From Cohnella pontilimi (GTDB taxonomy: Bacteria > Bacillota > Bacilli > Paenibacillales > Paenibacillaceae), in contig NZ_SUPK01000006.1 in the NCBI RefSeq assembly GCF_005049045.1, positions 124,001 to 188,000 on the forward strand: a stretch of DNA of 64,000 nt, written 5' to 3'. Positions within the stretch are counted from its first letter, which is position 1, and the number at the start of each line of letters is the position of its first letter. A program made the translations under genes and the position numbers. Positions 17,095-26,395 of this stretch are shown here, piece after piece. Under the pieces are notes generated by a model. That model worked only from the letters and a program-made list of their open reading frames with translations. It did not search any database and had not been told where the DNA came from.

Positions 17095-18276
17095 ATGGAA
17101 ATATTACTTACTTTGTTGCTGTTGTTGCAAACCGCTGCCGGCGGTGGTAACCATGATCAAGGAAAATTGGGAAAAGCCTTGAACGTCGCCCAATTGGCAT
17201 TGAAACCATCATCCGGCCAAGCGCCCGGTCAAGCGGCTCCCGTTCCGAACGCAGCCCAACCGTCCAGCCCGGCTGATCCCCAGGAAGATGCTCCGGTGGT
17301 GAAGGGAATTTATGTCACGGCCCATAGTGCCGGCGGTTCCCGATTTGCAAGCCTGCTCGATCTCGTGGACAAAACTGCGCTTAATGCTATGGTTATCGAT
17401 TTCAAGGATGACGACGGCTATATTACTTACAAGACGACGAACCCCGAATTGCTCAAGCTCGGCACCACGCAGCCATACGTCAAGGACATGCCGAACCTGG
17501 TCAAGACGCTTCAAGAACACAAGGTTTATCCGATCGCCCGCATCGTCGTTTTTAAAGACACGGTACTGGCCAGGAAACATAAAGAGCTTTCTTACCTGAA
17601 CCCGGACGGGTCGGTGTGGAAAAATCCGAAGGGCCACAGCTTTGTGAATCCGTACCGCAAAGAAGTTTGGGACTACAATGTCGCCCTGGCGAAAGAAGCG
17701 GCCAAGCTCGGATTCAAAGAAATTCAGTTCGACTACGTTCGATTCCCGGAAGGCTTCGAGAAAAAAGCCGATCACCTCACGTTCACGAAAACGGACAAGA
17801 GCCGCGTAGATGTGGTGGCCGGTTTCGTGGAATACGCCCGCAAAGAGCTCGAGCCGCTCGGCGTGCGCGTTTCGGTCGATATTTTCGGATATGCCGCATC
17901 CGTGCCGGCAGCGGAAGGAATCGGGCAAGATTTCGTGAAAATTTCTTCGCAAGTGAACGTCATTTGTCCGATGATTTATCCGAGCCATTACAGCACCGGC
18001 TGGTTCAAACAGAAGGATCCCGATAAAGCGCCGTACGCCACCATCAAAGGCGCCATGGACGACACGCACAAGAAGCTGAATCCGCTTGGCGACGCCAAAC
18101 CGATCATTCGGCCGTGGATTCAAGATTTCACCGCAAGCTGGCTGGGCAAAGGCCATTACGCAGTATATGGCGCGGCCGAAGTGAACGCGCAGATCAAAGC
18201 GCTCCGCGACAGCGGAGTCGAGGAATATCTGCTCTGGAATGCAGGCAACAAGTACTCATCCGGTGTCAATTTTTAA
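17095..18276 (+). CDS. DUF4015 family putative glycoside hydrolase, secreted
   Basis: The 393-residue protein has a short hydrophobic N-terminus (residues 2-15) that may be a signal or anchor, a Gln/Pro/Ala linker to about residue 65, and then a TIM-barrel-like domain: 'VKGIYVTAHSAGGSRF', 'AMVIDFKDDDGYITY', 'KEIQFDYVRFPEG', 'VRVSVDIFGYAA' and 'VICPMIYPSHYSTGWF'. This is the DUF4015 (GH-like, PF13200) pattern; the conserved Asp and Glu residues at strand ends suggest hydrolase chemistry, but the substrate is unknown. ATG 17095 follows GGGGAGAGGG. It is a single-gene unit with its own terminator. Confidence 0.82.
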   Translation: MEILLTLLLLLQTAAGGGNHDQGKLGKALNVAQLALKPSSGQAPGQAAPVPNAAQPSSPADPQEDAPVVKGIYVTAHSAGGSRFASLLDLVDKTALNAMVIDFKDDDGYITYKTTNPELLKLGTTQPYVKDMPNLVKTLQEHKVYPIARIVVFKDTVLARKHKELSYLNPDGSVWKNPKGHSFVNPYRKEVWDYNVALAKEAAKLGFKEIQFDYVRFPEGFEKKADHLTFTKTDKSRVDVVAGFVEYARKELEPLGVRVSVDIFGYAASVPAAEGIGQDFVKISSQVNVICPMIYPSHYSTGWFKQKDPDKAPYATIKGAMDDTHKKLNPLGDAKPIIRPWIQDFTASWLGKGHYAVYGAAEVNAQIKALRDSGVEEYLLWNAGNKYSSGVNF

Positions 18277-18290
18277 ACCGCTCTCCCGAA

Positions 18291-18321
18291 AAGCCGGCGC
18301 CTCTTATGGCGCCGGCTTTTT
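18291..18321 (+). terminator. Terminator of the DUF4015 gene
   Basis: The 11-bp perfect stem AGCCGGCGCC.../GGCGCCGGCT has a six-base loop and is followed by TTTTT. Confidence 0.9.
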
Positions 18322-18345
18322 CGTTCATGTATCACGAATGAATCA

Positions 18346-18381
18346 ACGAAAAAAGCGAACTTCCACGAGGGAAGTCCGCTT
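18346..18381 (-). terminator. Terminator of the deo/nup operon
   Basis: A 12-bp stem with one mismatch (18353-18364 with 18370-18381) is followed on the minus strand by a run of six T residues. It lies 22 bp after the nupQ stop. Confidence 0.85.
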
Positions 18382-18403
18382 GAAGGCGACAACTTACACG
18401 CTT

Positions 18404-19354
18404 CTATCGCTTGCCTGGATCGTAGGGTTCCCCTGCCGCTTTCGGCGCGCGGGAGGTCTTCGAGAACAGCACCAATGCGAGCAAGGTCACAACGTAAGGG
18501 AAAACTTTGAGAATGATCGGCGGCACGACTGCCAAGCTCGGAATGACTTGGGATACGTTGGCCACCGTCGTCGCAAAACCGAAGAACAAAGTCGCCGCCA
18601 GGACGCCGAGCGGTCTCCATTGGCCGAAGATGAGCGCGGCCAGTGCCAGGAAGCCGAGACCTGCGACAGTGCCGCTAAATTCTCCGGAGTAGGTGAGAAT
18701 GATGATAGCGCCCCCCAAACCGGCAAACGCCCCCGAGATCATGACTCCGAAATAGCGCATTTTTTTCACGTTGACACCCGCCGCTTCCGCCGCATGGGGA
18801 TGCTCGCCGCATGCCCGAAGCCGCAAGCCGAATGCCGATTTGTAGAGCACGAACGAACTGACGGCCAAGACGGCCAGGATGAGCCAGGTCGTCCAATACG
18901 TCTTCGTAAAAATGAGAGGACCCAGAATCGGAATTTTCGAAAGCACAGGCACGTTGAAAGGAGAAAAGCCGGGCACCCGGATATTGCCGCTGCCCGTCAT
19001 GTTTCTCGCCATGAAAATCGTGAGGGCTCCGGCGATCATGTTGATTGCGGTGCCGCTGATCACTTGATCCGCGCTCAGGTTAATGCTCGCAAAAGCGTGC
19101 AGCAGCGAGAACAAGATGCCAGCTGCAACGGCGACGAGCAGGCCCATCCACAAAACCCAACCTTCGTTGGGGTATTTGTCTTGCAGCTTGAACACCGTAT
19201 AGGACCCGGCGAAGGCCCCGATGACCATCAAGCCCTCCAGTCCGATATTGACGACACCGCTTCTTTCGCTGAACAAGCCGCCAAGGGCGGTGATGAGCAG
19301 AGGAATGGTGAAAAGAATGGCATAAGGGAAAATATTAACGATCGTTGTCCACAT
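18404..19354 (-). CDS. nupQ: Nucleoside ABC transporter permease (NupQ/YufQ type)
   Basis: This 316-residue membrane protein belongs to the BPD_transp_2 permeases (eight to ten helices), with 'ERSGVVNIGLEGLMVIGAFA' at the N-terminus and the coupling segment 'GLRLRACGEHPHAAEAAGVN', which contains the EAA-like contact to the ATPase. Together with NupP it forms the channel for nucleosides delivered by the BMP lipoprotein. It overlaps the nupP 3' end by 20 bases, which implies coupled translation, and it is the last gene of the operon. Order and overlaps match B. subtilis nupNOPQ. Confidence 0.92.
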   Translation of the reverse strand: MWTTIVNIFPYAILFTIPLLITALGGLFSERSGVVNIGLEGLMVIGAFAGSYTVFKLQDKYPNEGWVLWMGLLVAVAAGILFSLLHAFASINLSADQVISGTAINMIAGALTIFMARNMTGSGNIRVPGFSPFNVPVLSKIPILGPLIFTKTYWTTWLILAVLAVSSFVLYKSAFGLRLRACGEHPHAAEAAGVNVKKMRYFGVMISGAFAGLGGAIIILTYSGEFSGTVAGLGFLALAALIFGQWRPLGVLAATLFFGFATTVANVSQVIPSLAVVPPIILKVFPYVVTLLALVLFSKTSRAPKAAGEPYDPGKR

Positions 19355-20435
19355 ACGATTTTTTCACCTTCCCTTCTTGCACCGCGGCGATCTTGGCGTT
19401 GGCTCTGCGGCGCTTGAATCGTCTGAGCAACCGTTCGATCAGAATGCTGGTCGCCGAAAAGTAAATAATGATGGCGATGATGGAATCGGCGATTTCCGGC
19501 GGAATGTCGGTCATCGCGTTCATAAATCCTCTGCCGGAATACAGAAGACCGAAGAAAATCGCCGATAGCAGTACGCCGAACGGATTGTTCGCGCCCAGCA
19601 GGGAGACGGCGATCCCGTCAAAACCTTGAGACGGCAAAATGCCGATCTGGATGTTGGAAGCGTTGCCCGCGTACATGACCACGCCGCCCAATCCGGCAAT
19701 GGCGCCGGAAATGGCCATGGAATACACGATGCTGCGATTGACCGCGATGCCTGCGTATTCAGCGGCGTCCCGGTTATGGCCGACTGCCTTCAGCTCATAG
19801 CCGAACGTCGTCTTGTTGATAATAAAGGCAATAACGAGGACGATGACTACAGCTACCAGCAAGCCTAAGTTGATATAGGATCCGTGAAAAAGATCCGTCA
19901 GCCAGGCGGCCTTCAGCGTGGCGGCTTCCGGAAGCTGTTTCGACTCCGTTTCGCTGGAAGGGTTTTTGATCAACGATTGTACACCATAATAAACCGTCCA
20001 GAATCCGACCCAGTTCATCATGATGGAAGATACCACTTCATGGACATTGAATCTGGCTTTGAGCAGCCCGGGCACGACGGCCCATAAGGCGCCGCCCGCA
20101 GCGCCCACAATCAGCATGACGGGAAGAAGAAGCACTTTCGGCAGATCGAGGCCCAGTCCGACGACCGAAGCGCAGAAGCCTCCTACGAGCAATTGCCCGG
20201 CCACGCCGATGTTGAACAATCCGGTCCGGAACGCGAAAGCCACCGACAAGCCGCTTAAAATAAGCGGAGTTGCGGTCGCCAGCGTATTCCCGATCCGCTC
20301 CGCGTTTTTCAATCCGCCTTCGAACAAATAGGAATAACCGCTGCCCGCGTTATGTCCGGTTGCCAGCATGAGAACGGCGCCGGCCAGCAGTCCGAAGACT
20401 ACGGCGCACAAGGAGATGACGATACGGTTGTTCAT
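19335..20435 (-). CDS. nupP: Nucleoside ABC transporter permease (NupP/YufP type)
   Basis: This 366-residue partner permease has ten predicted helices and the ATPase contact loop 'GYELKAVGHNRDAAEYAGIA'. 'RTGLFNIGVAGQLLVGGFCA' near residue 90 is the typical N-terminal motif of this family. It overlaps the ATPase gene by four bases at its start and nupQ by 20 bases at its end. The C-terminal tail is strongly basic. The assignment as a purine/pyrimidine nucleoside importer subunit comes from the neighbours deoC, pdp and pupG and from close similarity to the YufNOPQ system. Confidence 0.92.
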   Translation of the reverse strand: MNNRIVISLCAVVFGLLAGAVLMLATGHNAGSGYSYLFEGGLKNAERIGNTLATATPLILSGLSVAFAFRTGLFNIGVAGQLLVGGFCASVVGLGLDLPKVLLLPVMLIVGAAGGALWAVVPGLLKARFNVHEVVSSIMMNWVGFWTVYYGVQSLIKNPSSETESKQLPEAATLKAAWLTDLFHGSYINLGLLVAVVIVLVIAFIINKTTFGYELKAVGHNRDAAEYAGIAVNRSIVYSMAISGAIAGLGGVVMYAGNASNIQIGILPSQGFDGIAVSLLGANNPFGVLLSAIFFGLLYSGRGFMNAMTDIPPEIADSIIAIIIYFSATSILIERLLRRFKRRRANAKIAAVQEGKVKKSYVDNDR

Positions 20436-21958
20436 GCGCGAGCCTCCTTCCTGACGCCGGCCATCATCAAGCCGATTTCATTTTCGTTCGTTTCCGCGGC
20501 CCGAACTTCGCCCACCAGCTCTCCATTATTGAGGACGGCGATGCGGTCGGAAACGTTCAGCACCTCATCCAGCTCCAGCGACACGAGCAGAACCGCATTT
20601 CCTTTGTCCCGGTGCTCTACGAGCCTTCTGTGGATATATTCGATCGAACCGACATCCAAACCCCTTGTCGGCTGAACGGCGACGAGCAGCACCGGGTTCC
20701 GCTCGATCTCGCGGCCGATAATCGCCTTCTGCTGATTGCCGCCGGAGAGAGAACGCGCAGAAGAAACCGCTCCTTCCCCGGAACGGACGTCGAAGCTTTT
20801 GATGATCTCGTCCGCATACTTCCGGATAGCTTGGTTCTGCAGAATCCCGCCTCTGGAAAACGGCGGTTTATGATAAACCTCCAGCACCATATTTTCCGCC
20901 AGGGTATAATCCAGCACGAGTCCTCTCCGCTGGCGATCCTCCGGTATATGTCCGATACCGCTTTCGATGCGGTCGCGCACCGGAATGCCGGTAATGTCTT
21001 TCCCGTTCAAATAAATTTTGCCCGACTCCGCCTTTCGAAGGCCGGTTACGGCCTCTACGAGATCGGATTGTCCATTGCCATCCACGCCGGCGATGCCGAC
21101 GATTTCGCCTGCACGCACCTCAAGGGAAAAATCATGCAGAGCGAGGGCTTTGCGCGAGCTTTTCACATTGAGGGACTCCAGCTTCAGAACCACGTCCCCC
21201 GGCTTGCTTTCGGTTTTGTGCACCTTGAACGATACCTGCCGGCCCACCATCATCTCCGCCATTTGGGCTTCGCTGGTGTCGGCCACTTCCACGGTACCGA
21301 TCGTTTTCCCGCGGCGGATGACGGTGCAGCGGTCCGCGAATTCCTTGATTTCTTTCAGTTTGTGTGTGATGAGAATAATCGATTTGCCTTCGGCGATCAG
21401 GTTTTTCATGATTTTCCCAAGGTCTTGGATTTCCTGGGGAGTCAGTACCCCTGTCGGCTCGTCCAGTATGAGCACATCGGCTTTGCGGTACAGCATTTTG
21501 AGGATTTCGACGCGCTGCTGCATCCCGACCGAAATCTCTTCAATTTTCGCGTAAGGATCGACATTGAGTCCATAACGCTTGGACAGCTCTTCGATTTTCT
21601 TGCCCGCCCGCTTCACGTCCAGGACAACGCCCCATTTGCGGGTCTCGCTGCCCATGATGATGTTCTCCGTAACGGTAAAGTTTTCTACCAACTTGAAATG
21701 CTGGTGCACCATGCCGATCCCGAGCTCATTGGCGACGTTCGGATTGGAGATGCGCACTTCCTTGCCGTTGATCTTGATCGCGCCCCTGTCCGCCTGATAC
21801 ATGCCGAACAAGATACTCATGAGCGTGGACTTGCCCGCTCCATTCTCACCCAGCAAGGCGTGAATTTCACCCGGTTTCAAACGCAGCGTGATATCGTCGT
21901 TGGCCACGATGCCGGTAAACTCTTTTCTGATGTTCAGCATCTCCACAACGTAATCCAT
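20432..21958 (-). CDS. nupO: Nucleoside ABC transporter ATP-binding protein (two ABC domains)
   Basis: The 508-residue protein carries two fused nucleotide-binding domains. The first has Walker A 'GENGAGKST', signature 'SVGMQQRVEILK' and Walker B 'VLILDEPTGVL'. The second has a degenerate P-loop region 'GVDGNGQSDLVEA' (no GKS/T), signature 'LSGGNQQKAIIGRE' and 'LLVAVQPTRGLDVG', where the usual Walker B Asp-Glu is replaced. This asymmetry is normal in sugar/nucleoside importers. ATG 21958 follows AAGGAGGAG; the longer open frame to 22066 runs through a hairpin and has no ribosome binding site. It supplies energy to NupP and NupQ. Confidence 0.94.
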   Translation of the reverse strand: MDYVVEMLNIRKEFTGIVANDDITLRLKPGEIHALLGENGAGKSTLMSILFGMYQADRGAIKINGKEVRISNPNVANELGIGMVHQHFKLVENFTVTENIIMGSETRKWGVVLDVKRAGKKIEELSKRYGLNVDPYAKIEEISVGMQQRVEILKMLYRKADVLILDEPTGVLTPQEIQDLGKIMKNLIAEGKSIILITHKLKEIKEFADRCTVIRRGKTIGTVEVADTSEAQMAEMMVGRQVSFKVHKTESKPGDVVLKLESLNVKSSRKALALHDFSLEVRAGEIVGIAGVDGNGQSDLVEAVTGLRKAESGKIYLNGKDITGIPVRDRIESGIGHIPEDRQRRGLVLDYTLAENMVLEVYHKPPFSRGGILQNQAIRKYADEIIKSFDVRSGEGAVSSARSLSGGNQQKAIIGREIERNPVLLVAVQPTRGLDVGSIEYIHRRLVEHRDKGNAVLLVSLELDEVLNVSDRIAVLNNGELVGEVRAAETNENEIGLMMAGVRKEARA

Positions 21959-22043
21959 GGAATGCTCCTCCTTCGAGCGTCTCTTGGAAACGCTTCCTTC
22001 ATATAAGCCAACCGGCCGTATCCGTCGATATTCGAACCGATCC

Positions 22044-22073
22044 GGCAAGAATGACGCCTCCGTCATTCTTGCC
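22044..22073. repeat. 13-bp perfect inverted repeat between the lipoprotein and ATPase genes
   Basis: 22044-22056 pairs with 22061-22073 around a CCTC loop. It follows the bmp terminator on the minus strand. A second hairpin here suits mRNA processing or stabilisation between nupN and nupO. Confidence 0.7.
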
Positions 22074-22080
22074 GAATCAC

Positions 22081-22108
22081 AAAAAAAGACGGAAGCCCGT
22101 CTTTTTTT
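22081..22108 (-). terminator. Partial terminator after the BMP lipoprotein gene
   Basis: The stem AAGACGG/CCGTCTT has a three-base loop and seven T residues after it (seven A residues before it). It lies inside the operon, so it probably lowers transcription of nupOPQ relative to the binding protein. Confidence 0.75.
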
Positions 22109-22117
22109 GTATTCGAT

Positions 22118-23263
22118 TTACTTGATGAGATCTCCTTGTTCACCAGCTACTTTAATTTCACCCGATTTGAGCTTGTCGAAAACTTCGTTCACTTTGGTTA
22201 CCGTTTCGGGGCTGAGGTTCGGGTTTTCAGCCGGGATGCCGACGCCGTCCGTTTTGGAATCGAACGTCAACGTTTGTCCGCCCGGGAATTTGCCTTCGGT
22301 TTCGGCTTTGATCATATCGTAAGCCGCTTGGTCGATCTTCTTCATGGCGGAAGTCAGGATAATCGACTTGCCGTCCTTCTTCATGCCGTCCGCGTATTGG
22401 TCAACGTCAACGCCGACGATCCACACGTCTTTGCCGGCTTCTCCACGCGTTTTGGCTTCTTTGATGGCACCTACGCCAACGCCGCCTGCCGCCGCGAAGA
22501 TGACCTTCACGCCGCGGTCGAACATTTGCGCGGCGATTTGCTGGCCTGCCGCAACGTCGCTGAACGTACCTTGGTATACGACGTTATCTTTCTTGATCGT
22601 CACTTTGGTGCCCAGGTTGTCGTTCGCGTATTTCAGGCCTTGCTGGAAACCCCAGTTATACTTCTGTACCGGAGGAATCTCCATGCCGCCGATGAAGCCT
22701 GCTTCGCCTTCTTTGATTTGCAGCGCCGTGGCGATGCCCGCCAAGAAGCCGGACTCATGCTCCGCGAAGAAAATGGAAACCGTGTTCGGCTTGACGACCG
22801 CGGTAAAGTCGTCCGCTTTGTGGGGAGCGCCGTCGATCAAGACGAACTTGGCGTCTTGATATTTGTCTTGCGCTGCGAAAATCGCCGTTTCAAATTTGAA
22901 GCCCGGGGTTACGATGAATTTGTAGCCTGCGTCGTACAGATTGCCGATTTCCTTGATGTAGTCGGCTTCCGTCGTGCCGGCCGGCTTCAGGTACTTTTCC
23001 TTCAGGCCGAGATCTTTGGTCGCTCTTTGTACCCCTTCCCAGGTGCCCTGGTTGAAAGATTTGTCGTCGATCGTGCCGGAGTCCGTCACCATGCCGACTT
23101 TGAAGTCGGTATTGCCGCTCGCGGACGGAGAAGCGCTTTCCGTCGCCGCTGGCGAGCTGGCTGCCGGCGAGCTCGCCGAGCCGCCGTCCTTGTTGCTCTT
23201 GCCGCAAGCGGCAAGAACGGAAAAGACGAGAACGAAAACTAAAAGTAGTGCACTTTTCTTCAT
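22118..23263 (-). CDS. nupN: BMP-family nucleoside-binding lipoprotein
   Basis: This 381-residue protein has a lipoprotein signal with the lipobox 'LAAC' (Cys19), a Ser/Ala/Pro-rich linker to about residue 48, then a BMP/Med domain ('KVGMVTDSGTIDDKSFNQGT' to the C-terminus). 'GSSAA'-type linkers and 'DRGVKVIFAAAGGVGVGAIK' are typical of the family. It captures nucleosides outside the membrane for NupOPQ. ATG 23263 follows GGGGAGG. It is the first transport gene, 55 bp after pupG, and a terminator-like hairpin follows it, as is common when the binding protein is needed in excess. Confidence 0.93.
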   Translation of the reverse strand: MKKSALLLVFVLVFSVLAACGKSNKDGGSASSPAASSPAATESASPSASGNTDFKVGMVTDSGTIDDKSFNQGTWEGVQRATKDLGLKEKYLKPAGTTEADYIKEIGNLYDAGYKFIVTPGFKFETAIFAAQDKYQDAKFVLIDGAPHKADDFTAVVKPNTVSIFFAEHESGFLAGIATALQIKEGEAGFIGGMEIPPVQKYNWGFQQGLKYANDNLGTKVTIKKDNVVYQGTFSDVAAGQQIAAQMFDRGVKVIFAAAGGVGVGAIKEAKTRGEAGKDVWIVGVDVDQYADGMKKDGKSIILTSAMKKIDQAAYDMIKAETEGKFPGGQTLTFDSKTDGVGIPAENPNLSPETVTKVNEVFDKLKSGEIKVAGEQGDLIK

Positions 23264-23318
23264 TTCGAAATGCCTCCCCATGATTGGTAAAAATATATTT
23301 GGTGTTACTGTGAAACCG

Positions 23319-24152
23319 TTAGGATAAGGACGGCATGTTCTTGATGAGAGCCTTGACCAGCGAAATAAATTTCGGTTTCGTCCGGTTTGCCACTTCGATG
23401 ACCTGCTCATGGGTGAGGGGCTCGAGTTCCTCCCCGATCGCCATGTCGGTGACGCAGGAAATGCCGATTACCTTGAGGCCGGCATGGCTGGCTACGATGA
23501 CCTCCGGCACGGTGGACATGCCCACCGCGTCGCCGCCGAGCATCCGGAGCATGGTGAGCTCCGCCGGCGCCATATAGTTCGGGCCGGAGATCCCCGCATA
23601 CACTCCTTCTTGCACCTCGATTCCGAGAGAGTCAGCCGTTTTCTTGGCGAACTCGGCCAGCTCGGGCGTATAGGCCCGGCTCATATCCGGGAATCTCGGA
23701 CCCAGCGTCGGTTCGTTCGGTCCGATCAGCGGGTTGGCTCCCGTCATGTTCAGGTGATCGCGGATAATCATCAGGTCGCCTGCCTTGAACGACGGATTCA
23801 TTCCGCCGCAGGCGTTCGTCACGAACAGCAGCTGGACGCCCAGCTCCTTCATTACGCGGACCGGATACGTAACCTCTTGCATGGAATAACCTTCATAGTA
23901 ATGAAACCGCCCTTGCATGGCGACGACAGGCTTGCCTTCCAGTTTGCCGAAGACCAGCTTGCCCGCATGCCCTTCCACCGTGGAGACGGGAAAATGCGGT
24001 ATATCTTCATATGCCACGGCGACCGACTCTTCCAATTGATCGGCAAGCTCGCCTAATCCGGAACCGAGAATCAAACCGATGATCGGCTCGGCCGCATTTT
24101 TCGATTTTATGTAAGCACGGGTTTCCTCCAACTGCTCAAGCAATCGGCCCAC
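23319..24152 (-). CDS. pupG: Purine-nucleoside phosphorylase (trimeric type)
   Basis: This enzyme splits guanosine and inosine (and the deoxy forms) with phosphate to base and (deoxy)ribose 1-phosphate. The 277-residue protein has 'LILGSGLGELAD' (phosphate loop), 'GRFHYYEGYSMQEVTYPVRV', 'TNACGGMNPSFKAGDLMII' and 'VGMSTVPEVIVASHAGL', all of the class I trimeric PNP family. The GTG start at 24152 follows AAAGGAG. It sits between pdp and the transporter genes in the deo/nup operon and needs imported purine nucleosides as substrate. Confidence 0.94.
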   Translation of the reverse strand: MGRLLEQLEETRAYIKSKNAAEPIIGLILGSGLGELADQLEESVAVAYEDIPHFPVSTVEGHAGKLVFGKLEGKPVVAMQGRFHYYEGYSMQEVTYPVRVMKELGVQLLFVTNACGGMNPSFKAGDLMIIRDHLNMTGANPLIGPNEPTLGPRFPDMSRAYTPELAEFAKKTADSLGIEVQEGVYAGISGPNYMAPAELTMLRMLGGDAVGMSTVPEVIVASHAGLKVIGISCVTDMAIGEELEPLTHEQVIEVANRTKPKFISLVKALIKNMPSLS

Positions 24153-24196
24153 TCGAATCTCTCCTTTCCAATCATCGGCAAAACCGCTTGCCGTTG

Positions 24197-25501
24197 TTAG
24201 TCCCCGATCACTCCGAAAATGAGCTGAGGCTTATTCACCTGCTGCTTCGAGATCGCGATGGACTCGTAGAAACTTTCGAGCACCTCGTCCGGACGTTCGC
24301 GATTGCTGTGAATCGTAGCCAGCGGCTCGCCTTTGGCGACCCGGTCTCCGACCTTTTTATGCAGCACGATTCCGACCGCCAGATCGATTGCCGATTCCTT
24401 GGTCGCTCTTCCTGCGCCCAGCATCATCGCCGCTGTCCCGAGTTGTTCCGCCGCGATGGCGGATATGTATCCGTCTTCCCGCGCAGGAACGTCAATCCGG
24501 TAAGAGGCGGCGGGCAAAAGCTCCGGACGGTCGACGACCGCAGTGTCTCCGCCTTGTGCGGAGATGAACGTTTTGAACTTGTCCAAAGCGCGGCCCGAGC
24601 GTACGGATTGTTCCAGCATTTCTCGCGCTTCCGCTTCCGTCTTCGCTTTGCCGGCCAAGACGACCATGTGACTGCCGAGCGTGAGACTGAGCTCATACAA
24701 GTCTGCCGGACCTTGGCCATTGAGCGTATCGATCGCTTCTTTCACTTCGAGCGCATTGCCGATCGCGTAGCCGAGAGGCTGACTCATATCGGAAATGATG
24801 GCGATCGTGCGGCGGCCTACCCGATTGCCGATGTCCACCATTGCAGCGGCCAACTTCCGAGTGTCCTCCATTTCCTTCATGAACGCGCCGTCTCCGGTTT
24901 TGACGTCGAGCACAATAGCGTTCGCGCCGGATGCGATCTTTTTGCTCATGATGGAACTTGCGATGAGCGGAATCGAATCCACTGTCGCGGTCACGTCCCG
25001 GAGGGAGTACAGCTTCTTATCGGCGGGCGTCAGATCTCCGCTTTGCCCGATGACCGCCACTCCGTTGCGGTTCACAAGGTCCACAAATTGATCGTTGCCG
25101 ATTTCAACATGAAATCCCGAAATCGACTCCAGCTTGTCGATCGTACCGCCTGTGTGGCCCAGCCCGCGGCCGGACATTTTGGCCACCGGCACGCCTACGG
25201 ACGCCACGAGCGGAGCGAGTACCAGTGTCGTCGTGTCCCCGACACCGCCCGTGCTGTGCTTATCCACTTTCACGCCGGCTATGGCGGAAAGATCGATTTG
25301 GTCTCCCGATTCCACCATCGCCATCGTGAGATCGGCCCGTTCCTGTGCCGTCATGCCCCGAAAATAAATGGCCATAGCGAGCGCCGATATTTGATAGTCG
25401 GGAATCGAACCGTCCGTATAGCCTTGAATCAAATATTCGATTTCACTTCGAGAAAGTTCTCCGCCGTCCCGTTTTTTAGCAATCAGATCGACCGTTCTCA
25501 T
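24197..25501 (-). CDS. pdp: Pyrimidine-nucleoside phosphorylase
   Basis: The 434-residue enzyme phosphorolyses uridine, thymidine and deoxyuridine. It has the thymidine phosphorylase signature '[17 protein letters not shown]' near residues 110-126, the phosphate-binding '[11 protein letters not shown]' near 80-90, and the C-terminal PYNP domain ('[20 protein letters not shown]'). The length matches B. subtilis Pdp. It follows deoC after 48 bp and precedes pupG by 44 bp. The deoxyribose 1-phosphate formed here reaches DeoC after isomerisation by a mutase; no deoB gene is in the window. Confidence 0.95.
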   Translation of the reverse strand: MRTVDLIAKKRDGGELSRSEIEYLIQGYTDGSIPDYQISALAMAIYFRGMTAQERADLTMAMVESGDQIDLSAIAGVKVDKHSTGGVGDTTTLVLAPLVASVGVPVAKMSGRGLGHTGGTIDKLESISGFHVEIGNDQFVDLVNRNGVAVIGQSGDLTPADKKLYSLRDVTATVDSIPLIASSIMSKKIASGANAIVLDVKTGDGAFMKEMEDTRKLAAAMVDIGNRVGRRTIAIISDMSQPLGYAIGNALEVKEAIDTLNGQGPADLYELSLTLGSHMVVLAGKAKTEAEAREMLEQSVRSGRALDKFKTFISAQGGDTAVVDRPELLPAASYRIDVPAREDGYISAIAAEQLGTAAMMLGAGRATKESAIDLAVGIVLHKKVGDRVAKGEPLATIHSNRERPDEVLESFYESIAISKQQVNKPQLIFGVIGD

Positions 25502-25549
25502 GAGGGCACTCCTTCTCCTTGGCCCTTGTAAATTTCCCCAATTTGGCTC

Positions 25550-26221
25550 TCAATAACCTTGTCCGGTTCCGCCCGTGACGATCGCCACCGACGAACTTGC
25601 TCCCAGCCGGGTCGCGCCCGCTTCCGCGAGCTGCCTGGCAAATGCAAGATCCCGCACGCCGCCTGATGCTTTGATGCCCATTTCCGGTCCCACAACCGAG
25701 CGGATTAACGCGATATCCTCCACGGTTGCTCCTCCGGTGCCGAAGCCCGTTGACGTTTTCACAAAGTCGGCTCCGGCTTCCTTGCAGATAAGGGAGGCTT
25801 CCCGCTTCTCCTCATCCGTGAGATAACAAGTCTCGATAATCACTTTCACGGCAGCCTTGCCTCGAGCAGCCTCGACAACCGTCTTCACGTCCCGCAGCAC
25901 CGCTTCGCGGTCGCCGGACTTCAGTGCCCCGACATTCAGCACCATATCCACTTCCGTTGCGCCGGCTTCGATTGCATCGCGCGTTTCGGCCGCCTTCGCT
26001 TCCGTCCTGCTTGCACCGAGCGGAAAGCCGATGACCGTCGTAACTCCGACGCCGCTTCCCGCCAGTCTGGCGGCAGCCGTCGGAACCCAGTAAGGATTCA
26101 CGCACACAGTGGCAAAGTTGTATTTCTTCGCTTCCTCGCAGACCCGCTCTATATCCTGGCGTGAGGCGGTTGCAGCGAGAAGGGTATGATCGATCATTTT
26201 CGCGATTTGTTCCGTATTCAT
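25550..26221 (-). CDS. deoC: Deoxyribose-phosphate aldolase
   Basis: DeoC splits deoxyribose 5-phosphate into acetaldehyde and glyceraldehyde 3-phosphate. The 223-residue class I aldolase shows '[20 protein letters not shown]' at the start, '[14 protein letters not shown]', the Schiff-base strand '[15 protein letters not shown]', '[19 protein letters not shown]' (reactive Lys) and '[10 protein letters not shown]'. ATG 26221 follows CAGGAGACG; the longer frame lacks any start signal. It is the first gene of the seven-gene salvage operon, behind the promoter at 26265-26293. Confidence 0.95.
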   Translation of the reverse strand: MNTEQIAKMIDHTLLAATASRQDIERVCEEAKKYNFATVCVNPYWVPTAAARLAGSGVGVTTVIGFPLGASRTEAKAAETRDAIEAGATEVDMVLNVGALKSGDREAVLRDVKTVVEAARGKAAVKVIIETCYLTDEEKREASLICKEAGADFVKTSTGFGTGGATVEDIALIRSVVGPEMGIKASGGVRDLAFARQLAEAGATRLGASSSVAIVTGGTGQGY

Positions 26222-26264
26222 AAGGATTCGTCTCCTGTGGTTCAATGTCTTCGTAACCGTTGTT

Positions 26265-26293
26265 ATTATATAGGACAAACGACATGATATCAA
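26265..26293 (-). promoter_or_regulatory. Promoter of the deo/nup operon, with operator-like sequence
   Basis: TTGATA (26288-26293), 17-base spacer, TATAAT (26265-26270). TATC-AAT-GATA overlaps the -35 box and is an imperfect palindrome. A cre-like sequence (two mismatches) covers 26252-26265. Confidence 0.65.
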
Positions 26294-26317
26294 TGATAAC
26301 GACACAAATCCGGACAC

Positions 26318-26350
26318 AAAAAAAACAGCCTTCCGAACGGAACAGGCTGT
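26318..26350 (-). terminator. Terminator of the ytpB-pfkA operon
   Basis: The stem ACAGCCT/AGGCTGT extended by TTCCG/CGGAA is followed on the minus strand by eight T residues. Confidence 0.88.
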
Positions 26351-26395
26351 CTGGCTCTATAAAGTTCGCGTTTGCCGATAACGCCGGCGCCGGAC

